DNA from: an uncultured Collinsella sp.
GTDB taxonomy: Bacteria > Actinomycetota > Coriobacteriia > Coriobacteriales > Coriobacteriaceae
Reading direction: 5' to 3'
NCBI GenBank assembly: GCA_937958315.1
Contig: CALFGH010000148.1
Span: 1-11,716, forward strand
Length of the DNA: 11,716 bases
Part shown: positions 7,039 through 11,716 of the stretch, in pieces
How positions within the stretch are numbered: the first letter of the stretch is position 1
Layout: the number at the start of each line of letters is the position of its first letter
The notes under the pieces: model-generated
What the model was told of the DNA's origin: nothing
What the model saw: only the letters and a program-made list of their open reading frames with translations
The model's database searches: none
Made by a program: the position numbers and the translations under genes

Positions 7039-7245
7039 ATGAAGATCGAAGTTGACGTAGACCAGCTGCGCGAGAGCTTGCTCGACCGCGCGGGGAGTGC
7101 GGCTGGCGTGGGCTTTCCGGCCGCCATGCTCGACGTAGTGGATATCGAGGACGAGTCGCCCCAAGAGCTCCTAGCCCGAGCCGAACGCGAAGGCCTCGAC
7201 CTCCGTGCCTTCGCCACAGGCGATGATACGGACGACGGCTGGTAG
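7039..7245 (+). CDS. Conserved-looking small acidic protein of unknown function
   Basis: 68 aa, MKIEVDVDQLRESLLDRA..., strongly acidic, ending GDDTDDGW. I do not recognise a family. It has an N-terminal beta-like/amphipathic segment (about 1-18), a glycine/alanine-rich turn (19-30, 'SAAGVGFPAAM'), 'LDVVDIEDES', and a helix-prone stretch 'SPQELLARAEREGLDLRAF' (40-58). No signal peptide, cysteine or transmembrane segment is seen. Reality is supported by the perfect AGGAGG site and by G/C-ending codon use like the local housekeeping genes, unlike the adjacent cassette. It is divergent from the MazG-like gene (115-bp gap) and convergent with the antiporter. Its stop codon lies in the outer arm of the inverted repeat at 7243-7363. 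Confidence 0.8.
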   Translation: MKIEVDVDQLRESLLDRAGSAAGVGFPAAMLDVVDIEDESPQELLARAEREGLDLRAFATGDDTDDGW

Positions 7246-7363
7246 CCATAGCCACCCCTCAACCTTATCCCCTCAATAACTTGCGGTGAAATAGGGACTG
7301 TTTAGGCTGCTAGAAGGCCTATTCAGTCCCTATTTCACCGCAAGTTATGGGTGGGGATGGCTA
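7243..7363. repeat. Long inverted repeat between convergent genes, with mirrored stop codons
   Basis: Core: 25-bp perfect arms at 7276-7300 and 7324-7348, with an inner TAGGC (7303-7307)/GCCTA (7317-7321) stem. Outer arms: TAGCCATagCCACCC (7243-7257) and, read on the minus strand, TAGCCATccCCACCC (7363-7349), 13 of 15 identical. Each outer arm starts with the stop codon of one flanking gene. The left side has 18 extra bases (7258-7275), which together with the flanks contain two copies of CCCCTCAA (7255-7262, 7269-7276). No T-run follows on either strand, so this is more like a palindromic intergenic repeat than a standard bidirectional terminator, although such a stem in RNA may well block read-through or RNase. 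Confidence 0.9.
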
Positions 7364-8962
7364 CGACGCCAGCGTGGCGATGACGGCTTCGTCGCCGGCA
7401 TATATGAGGGTGTTTCCGTCGGGGATGATCGTTTGGCCGTCGCGTTTGAGCATCACGACGATAAAGGGATGCTTGCCCTGCGGCACGTCGCGCAGGCGCT
7501 GGCCGGCCAGGCGACCGTGGGGCGTTACGGTGACCTCGCGCAGCGTAACCTCGGCACGCTCTTCAAACGTCGGCGCGGCCATCACCAGAAGGTCTCCTTC
7601 CTCAATTACGGTATCGCCGTTGGGCAGCACGGGGTGCGCACCGTCGCGCAGCACCAGGACCACGAGCATGTCGGCGACGCTGCCAATATCGGCGAGCGAG
7701 CGCCCGGCAAACGGATGGCCCGCGCCTACCTTGAGCTTAACGAACGACATGCCGTCCTCGTCGCGGTAATCGTTAAACGTGCGGCGCACGTCGCCTTCCG
7801 CGTCGATCATGTCGAGCTTTTTCGCCACTGCCGGTAGCAGCGAGCCCTGCACTACAATGCTCGACACGGCAATCACAAAGACCAGGTCAAATAGGTCGTG
7901 CCCACCGGGAACACCGACCACCACGGCAAAGAGGCTAAACACGACCGAAGCCGCGCCGCGCAGACCCGCCCAGCTTACGAGCGCGACTTGGCGAGGATTG
8001 GTTTTAAAGGGCGCCAACAGCAGGCCGACGGCGATGGGGCGGCTCACGAAGAGCATAAACGCCATGAGCGCCAGGCCCGGCAACAGCATTTGCGGCAGGC
8101 GCGCGGGCGTGACGAGCAGGCCCAGCAAAAAGAAGATGGTCATCTCGGCCATTTCGGTGAGGGTATCAAAGAAGTGGGCCATCTCGACCTTGCCGGTGAT
8201 GTCGCTTGCACCCAGCACAATGCCTGCCAGGTATACGGCCAAAAAGCCGTTGCCGCCCAGGTAGCTCGGCAGCGCGTAGGCAACGATCGCCACGGCGAAC
8301 AAAAAGATGGTCTGCGCGCCCTCGGCCGTTGCGTGCGCGCGTTCAATCAGGCGGCTGGATGTCCAGCCGATGGCAAGGCCCAGTCCCACGCCCAGGGTGA
8401 TCTGCTTGGCCAACAGCACGGGAATGTCGATGTCGCCGCCCGCCGCGAGGGTCGCGAGCACCGCGGTAAGCATGTAGGCGACGGGGTCGTTGGAGCCCGA
8501 TTCGACCTCGAGCAGCGAGTCAGTCGCGCCCTTTAGCGAAAGGTTGTGCTCGCGCAGCACGCTAAAGACGCTCGCCGCATCGGTCGACGCCACGACCGAG
8601 CCCAGCAGCAGGCCGCCGATCCAGTCGAAGCCTAGTGCAAAATGCGCAAAGGCGCCCGTGATGCCGGCGGTGGCGATAACGCCGAGCGTGCTCAGCAGTA
8701 CCGCGGGCGCGGCGACGGGCTTGGCGCGGTCGATGTTGGTGTTAAAGCCGCCGTAGAACATGATGAACAGCAGCGCCGTACTGCAGACGGTTTCGGTAAG
8801 CGCGTAGTCGCTAAAGTCGATGTGCGCCGGCCCGTTGACGCCCAGCAGCATGCCGAGCGCGATAAAGATGAGCAGGGTAGGGAAGGGGAGCTTTTTGCCG
8901 ACGGGTTTGATGGTCAGACACAAAATGATGACGAGGCCGATAAAGAGAAGTATCTGGTTCAT
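7361..8962 (-). CDS. CPA1-type cation/proton antiporter with two RCK_C domains (NhaP2/CvrA-like)
   Basis: 533 aa integral membrane protein, predicted to exchange K+ or Na+ for protons for pH/volume control. Residues 1 to about 382 are a membrane domain with roughly 12-13 hydrophobic segments. Family motifs: 'FIMFYGGFNTN' (66-76), 'ASTDAASVFSVLR' (125-137), 'EVESGSNDPVAY' (152-163) with the transport-site ND pair N158-D159, and 'VSWAGLRGAASVVFSL' (329-344). The cytosolic C-terminus holds one RCK_C (TrkA-C) domain at about 405-466 and a second, shorter one at about 482-531 ('RLAGQRLRDV...PDGNTLIYAGDEAVI'). This layout matches NhaP2/CvrA potassium/proton antiporters and suggests gating by a ligand such as a nucleotide. 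The start at ATG 8962 has AGGAG about 12 nt upstream. Its stop lies in the outer arm of the 7243-7363 repeat. Ion specificity is not settled by sequence. Confidence 0.92.
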   Translation of the reverse strand: MNQILLFIGLVIILCLTIKPVGKKLPFPTLLIFIALGMLLGVNGPAHIDFSDYALTETVCSTALLFIMFYGGFNTNIDRAKPVAAPAVLLSTLGVIATAGITGAFAHFALGFDWIGGLLLGSVVASTDAASVFSVLREHNLSLKGATDSLLEVESGSNDPVAYMLTAVLATLAAGGDIDIPVLLAKQITLGVGLGLAIGWTSSRLIERAHATAEGAQTIFLFAVAIVAYALPSYLGGNGFLAVYLAGIVLGASDITGKVEMAHFFDTLTEMAEMTIFFLLGLLVTPARLPQMLLPGLALMAFMLFVSRPIAVGLLLAPFKTNPRQVALVSWAGLRGAASVVFSLFAVVVGVPGGHDLFDLVFVIAVSSIVVQGSLLPAVAKKLDMIDAEGDVRRTFNDYRDEDGMSFVKLKVGAGHPFAGRSLADIGSVADMLVVLVLRDGAHPVLPNGDTVIEEGDLLVMAAPTFEERAEVTLREVTVTPHGRLAGQRLRDVPQGKHPFIVVMLKRDGQTIIPDGNTLIYAGDEAVIATLAS

Positions 8963-9179
8963 GGGTAGTGTCCGCTCCTGGGTGGTTGGCGTGGCACGGT
9001 CAGTTGTCTGCGGTTATTTGTACCCAAAGATGGTGGGTTTATGGGGCCGAGCCGCGGGCGTTCGCATTATCGACACGAGGCGGGGGGCGCGGGCGGTGCT
9101 GGTTGGGGCGTTGGTGCTGGTGGCGCGGTGTTTTCGGGGCGTGCGGGCGGCCGCTTGTGACCGTTGGCAGCGGTGGCAC
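8963..9179. other. Divergent intergenic region, G-rich on the plus strand
   Basis: The non-coding DNA between the divergent antiporter and phosphatase genes is unusually G-rich on the plus strand around 9078-9140, with several runs of three to six G. Short open frames here have no ribosome-binding site and read as low-complexity Gly/Arg/Trp/Val, so they are not called. The antiporter promoter must lie here but no convincing hexamer pair was found. Confidence 0.4.
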
Positions 9180-9208
9180 TTTCCAGCTTTATTGCAACGG
9201 AGTACAAT
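9180..9208 (+). promoter_or_regulatory. Sigma-70-type promoter of the phosphatase gene
   Basis: TTTCCA (9180-9185, 4/6 to TTGACA), a 17-nt spacer, then TACAAT (9203-9208, 5/6 to TATAAT). This would give a 5' UTR of roughly 70 nt before ATG 9284, with the overlapping small palindromes at 9213-9236 close to the start point. Confidence 0.6.
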
Positions 9209-9212
9209 GGGT

Positions 9213-9236
9213 AACGTTTAAGTTCAACTTGAAGTT
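9213..9236 (+). promoter_or_regulatory. Overlapping small palindromes at the promoter start point (possible operator)
   Basis: AACGTT (9213-9218), AAGTTcAACTT (9220-9230), TTCAAcTTGAA (9223-9233) and AACTTgAAGTT (9226-9236) overlap within 24 bp just downstream of the -10 element. Such dyad symmetry at +5 to +30 is where a repressor could bind. They could also be chance symmetry in a low-complexity A/T-rich stretch. Confidence 0.35.
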
Positions 9237-9283
9237 TTAGTCGTGGCATCGGGCTTCGGCCGTAATGCAGGGAAAGGCGTTCC

Positions 9284-10123
9284 ATGGCGATCTATGTGAC
9301 ATCTGATGCTCACGGGCACGTGCGCGCGCTGGACGAGGCCCTTTCCAAGATCTCGCTGACGTCCGACGACACGCTGTACGTGCTAGGCGACATGATCGAC
9401 CGCGGTCCCGATCCGGTCGGCGTCATTAACTTGGTACGGTCGCTGCCCAACGCTCGCGTGCTTAAGGGCAACCACGAGCAGATCATGCTCGACGCGATCA
9501 TTGGCCAGGACCCGCTCGATGCCGAGACCTGGGATATCAATGGCGGTTGGACCACGCGTCAGCAGCTCAACGAAATGGAATTTGAGGCATACGAGGGGCT
9601 GGTGCGCTGGGCTGCCGCCCTGCCGCTCTACGCGGTGGTCGAGACTGCCGAGCGACCGTATCTGCTGGTGCACGCCGGCGTTCAGACCGAGGCGGCGCGT
9701 GCGTTTTTGCTTGAGCATGGTGTCGATTGCGGCGACGGCAGGGGAGCAGTCGATGCCGATAGCGAGCTGCTGCAGCAAATGCTCGCCGTGCAGTCGTCCG
9801 ATGACTTGCTGTGGATTCGTCACGGCTACTGGGATGCCCCGACGGGGCTGCTTTCTGCCGAGGGCAAGGGCCCGGTCGTGGTGAGCGGCCACACGCCCAC
9901 GGTGTCGCTGGGGCGTTATTGCGAGGTTGGCGGCCTGGCAGGGCTCGATGAGGAGTCGGGCCGCGGGCGGATGGTGCGCTTGGGTGGCGAGGATACCGCC
10001 GGCGTGCCCGATCGCATCGATATCGACTGTGCGGCGGCCACCGGTTCCGAGTTCGGCCGCGTGGGCATCCTGCGCCTGGACGACGGGGCGGAGTTCTACG
10101 CAAACATTCTTCCTGGCGAATAA
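9284..10123 (+). CDS. Calcineurin-like metallophosphatase (ApaH/PrpE/PPP-like)
   Basis: 279 aa cytosolic phosphoesterase of the two-metal calcineurin superfamily. Ordered motifs are intact: D8 and H10 in 'SDAHGH' (7-12), 'GDMIDRGPDP' (35-44) with D36, 'GNHE' (62-65) with N63/H64, H130 in 'LLVHAG' (127-132), and H203 in 'SGHTPT' (201-206). The C-terminal 'DRIDIDCAAATG' (243-254) corresponds to the 'i.iDtG....G' strand of bacterial Ser/Thr-phosphatase-like and ApaH-like enzymes. The substrate could be phosphoprotein, a dinucleoside polyphosphate or another phosphoester; sequence alone does not decide. Start ATG 9284 follows GGGAAAGG. It has its own promoter at 9180-9208 and appears monocistronic, divergent from the antiporter and convergent with the flippase. 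Confidence 0.9.
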   Translation: MAIYVTSDAHGHVRALDEALSKISLTSDDTLYVLGDMIDRGPDPVGVINLVRSLPNARVLKGNHEQIMLDAIIGQDPLDAETWDINGGWTTRQQLNEMEFEAYEGLVRWAAALPLYAVVETAERPYLLVHAGVQTEAARAFLLEHGVDCGDGRGAVDADSELLQQMLAVQSSDDLLWIRHGYWDAPTGLLSAEGKGPVVVSGHTPTVSLGRYCEVGGLAGLDEESGRGRMVRLGGEDTAGVPDRIDIDCAAATGSEFGRVGILRLDDGAEFYANILPGE

Positions 10124-10257
10124 CTTTGTTCCGCCGTTCTACCGAACGGCGTTCACGTTGACGCTGCGCAGCCTCGAAGCACCCCATCTTGTCGCTCAAA
10201 CCGTCGCTCGCGAATTTTCTGGGACGGGGATTAAATAATCATTTGGCTGCCCGCTGG
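10124..10257. other. Intergenic DNA after the phosphatase, with a short hairpin
   Basis: An 8-bp perfect stem CGCCGTTC (10132-10139)/GAACGGCG (10144-10151) with loop TACC begins 8 nt after the phosphatase stop and could act as its terminator, but only TTC follows rather than a T-run. Further on, a GATTA-aa-TAATC palindrome lies near 10229-10240. No gene was found. Confidence 0.45.
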
Positions 10258-10380
10258 CTAAGTGAGTAGACTTTTTTGGAAATGCCGAGCACCCAACATA
10301 TTTGCCTCAATAAAACTGCAGGTCACAGACTTGTGCTTTGCTGGCGTGGTCGGGGATTCGGTAAAAGTCTACTCACTTAG
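10258..10380. repeat. 123-bp element with 18-bp perfect terminal inverted repeats (MITE-like)
   Basis: CTAAGTGAGTAGACTTTT (10258-10275) is repeated in perfect inverse at 10363-10380 around an 87-bp centre with no open frame of note. Weaker complementarity continues some 10 bp further inward. Each end has TA one base in, so a TA-flanked unit 5'-AGTGAGTAGACTTTT... fits the layout of mariner/IS630-type non-autonomous elements, though no transposase is present. It lies between convergent genes. Confidence 0.75.
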
Positions 10381-10460
10381 TTTTGCGTGATGCATATTGT
10401 TCGCAACGAGACCCCAGTCGGGGAGATTCCATCGCAAATTCCGGTGACCGGGGCAGCTAA
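10381..10460. other. Short gap before the flippase stop
   Basis: Contains CCCC-agtc-GGGG (10412-10423) and the 11-bp palindrome CCGGTgACCGG (10441-10451). On the minus strand the latter lies about 10 nt after the flippase stop and is followed by AATTTG, so it is at best a weak terminator with a 4-bp stem. Confidence 0.35.
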
Positions 10461-11716
10461 TTAGGCGCCGTACGGGTTGCGGGCTCGTTCTATGCGCTGG
10501 CGGATGTGGGCGTATTCGACAATCAACAGCACCAGCAGCAGGGCCATGATAGCCAGGTAGCTCACGACGGCACCCATCAGACCCAGCAGGTTGATCAGGA
10601 TCACCGGGAGCACTACGCTCACGGCAAAGCAGATCAGGTAGATCTTGGTGACGTCTCCAGCGTGGCGCAGCACCGTGATGATGGCGTAGATAAAATCGAT
10701 GGCCGCGGTTACGCCGCCGGCGACGACCATCAGCAGCGCCAATGTGCGGTAGCGCTCAAAGTTGAGGCCGTACATAAAGCTCATGAGGGGAATGCCGGGG
10801 CCTGCCATAAATGCGGCGCATACGCCGGTGATGGCCACGATCAGCGCCATAACGGCAATAATAATCAAGTCAAAACGGCGGCGCTTGCGCGGGTTCGCCC
10901 AAATGCTCGACAGACGCAAAAGCTGCGGTTTATAGACAAATCCGATGCTCAGCAAAATAGCCTGCGCCGGAAAGAACAGGGCATTAAAGTACAGCTGGTA
11001 TTTGTAAGCCAGCGTGCCTTCCATAACAAACTTGGGCATGCTCTCGATAAGGTTGAACAAAAAGAGCGCGCCAAAGAGCGGAGCGCACTGGACAAACAGG
11101 TGGCCGACCTCGCGCAGGCTCACGCGGCGTGATTTTTCGGTCTCGAGCAGGGCGAGCGGCGCGGTGACCAGCACGAGCGAGGCGATGGCTGTGACACCCA
11201 TGGCCATGGCCGCGATGGGCATGCTGCGCGTAAGGAACAGCGCCACACTAAAGACCGCGATGACGCCGGCGGAGCGTAGCGTTTGGCTCATGCCGGCCAG
11301 GTAGAGTTTATCGGCCTGCTGTAGGCGGCCCTCGTACACGTCCGCCACACCGTCGATCACTTTATACAGGTAGACCCCCAGGCCGATCGTGGCCATCTGC
11401 GCATCGTAGCCGCGGGCGCTGCTGTACATGAGGCCGCAGCCTAGGGCGAGCGCTCCGCAAAGCCAGCGATTGAGCTGGTAAGAGGCAAAGGACGTCTTCT
11501 CGTCGATGTCCGAGACCTGGAAATTGCGCACGCCGTAGTTGCACGCGATCATGATGAGTGTGCCGGTGACAAAGGCGATGGAGAACTTACCGGCTTCCTC
11601 GGGGCCCACAAGCTGCGTGGACACGATGGTGAGCAGCGGAAACGCCAAGCCCCACACGGCGGTGCCGAGGGTGTTCCAAAGGTAATCGCGACTGGTGGCG
11701 TGCTCCTCGTATTCCG
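10461..11716 (-). CDS. Polysaccharide/lipid-linked oligosaccharide flippase (Wzx-like, MOP superfamily), 5' end cut
   Basis: The frame is open through the right edge. Residues before the GTG at 11657 read '...EYEEHATSRDYLWNTLGTAVWGLAFPLLTIVSTQLVGPEEAG', so the true start lies outside and about 417 residues are visible. It is a multi-pass membrane protein with roughly 11-12 hydrophobic segments separated by short basic loops (for example 'ANPRKRRRF'). The opening 'SRDYLWNTLGTAVWGLAFPLLTIVSTQLVGPEEAGKFSIAF' is the N-terminal pattern of polysaccharide-biosynthesis flippases, which move undecaprenyl-linked sugar units across the membrane for capsule or cell-wall glycan assembly. The C-terminus is cytosolic and basic ('YAHIRQRIERARNPYGA'). 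Neighbouring glycan genes would be expected beyond the window. Specific substrate unknown. Confidence 0.85.
   Translation of the reverse strand, partial: EYEEHATSRDYLWNTLGTAVWGLAFPLLTIVSTQLVGPEEAGKFSIAFVTGTLIMIACNYGVRNFQVSDIDEKTSFASYQLNRWLCGALALGCGLMYSSARGYDAQMATIGLGVYLYKVIDGVADVYEGRLQQADKLYLAGMSQTLRSAGVIAVFSVALFLTRSMPIAAMAMGVTAIASLVLVTAPLALLETEKSRRVSLREVGHLFVQCAPLFGALFLFNLIESMPKFVMEGTLAYKYQLYFNALFFPAQAILLSIGFVYKPQLLRLSSIWANPRKRRRFDLIIIAVMALIVAITGVCAAFMAGPGIPLMSFMYGLNFERYRTLALLMVVAGGVTAAIDFIYAIITVLRHAGDVTKIYLICFAVSVVLPVILINLLGLMGAVVSYLAIMALLLVLLIVEYAHIRQRIERARNPYGA

Noticed and set aside
7276..7348. Ordinary Rho-independent bidirectional terminator
   Set aside because: The stem is far longer than usual and neither side is followed by a T-run, so it was called a repeat, although a termination role is not excluded.
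7898..8536. 212-residue plus-strand open frame opposite the antiporter
   Set aside because: His/Gln/Gly/Arg-rich shadow of the membrane-protein codons, with no start signal.
9078..9140. Possible G-quadruplex in the G-rich plus strand
   Set aside because: G-runs are present, but the loops needed would be long and uneven; not enough to call a structure.
8968..9240. Short plus-strand open frames between antiporter and phosphatase
   Set aside because: No ribosome-binding site, Gly/Trp/Arg low-complexity sequence, and they overlap the phosphatase promoter.
9567..10199. 210-residue minus-strand open frame opposite the phosphatase
   Set aside because: Arg/Pro-rich antisense shadow of a gene with all catalytic motifs in place.

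Overview
The window is high-G+C bacterial DNA. The housekeeping genes use strongly G/C-ending codons, and the gene set (a short ACT-type SerA next to SerC, a DUF1015 gene, a NhaP2-type antiporter, a Wzx-like flippase, a small acidic conserved protein) looks like a Coriobacteriia gut actinobacterium, most like Collinsella. That assignment is inference from protein style and codon use; no rRNA or marker gene is present.

Layout. Positions 1-257 (-) hold the start of a DUF1015 gene that runs off the left edge. Directly upstream on the same strand, 297-789 is the decayed C-terminal part of an M20 metallopeptidase, with its N-terminal portion missing and one frameshift that sits exactly at a perfect 16-bp inverted repeat. 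Positions 932-1981 (+) hold a less G+C-rich gene for an AbiEi/DUF559-like protein with an apparent Vsr-like nuclease fold. It lies where the front of the M20 gene should be and is followed by an A+T-rich gap. Positions 2331-4689 (-) are the serine-biosynthesis operon serC-serA, closed by a strong intrinsic terminator.

Positions 4832-6923 (-) form a two-gene, translationally coupled cassette: a MazG/DCTPP1-like nucleotide pyrophosphohydrolase, then a GIY-YIG nuclease fused to a DUF2075 (Schlafen group 3-type) P-loop ATPase/helicase domain. It is visibly less G+C-rich than its neighbours and is the best candidate here for an under-described defence or genome-maintenance module. A divergent 68-residue acidic protein follows at 7039-7245 (+), then a K+/H+ (or Na+/H+) CPA1 antiporter with two C-terminal RCK_C domains at 7361-8962 (-), an ApaH/PrpE-like metallophosphatase at 9284-10123 (+) with a recognisable promoter, and a polysaccharide flippase at 10461-11716 (-) cut by the right edge.

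The three convergent gaps each contain a different inverted-repeat structure: 2013-2148 (10-bp arms, weak), 7276-7348 (25-bp perfect arms, with outer arms that include both flanking stop codons) and 10258-10380 (18-bp perfect arms). The second and third look like palindromic intergenic repeats or MITE-like elements rather than ordinary terminators.

The serC-serA pair converts 3-phosphoglycerate to O-phosphoserine; serB is not in the window. The MazG and GIY-YIG-DUF2075 proteins probably act together on nucleotides and nucleic acid, but their target cannot be read from sequence.
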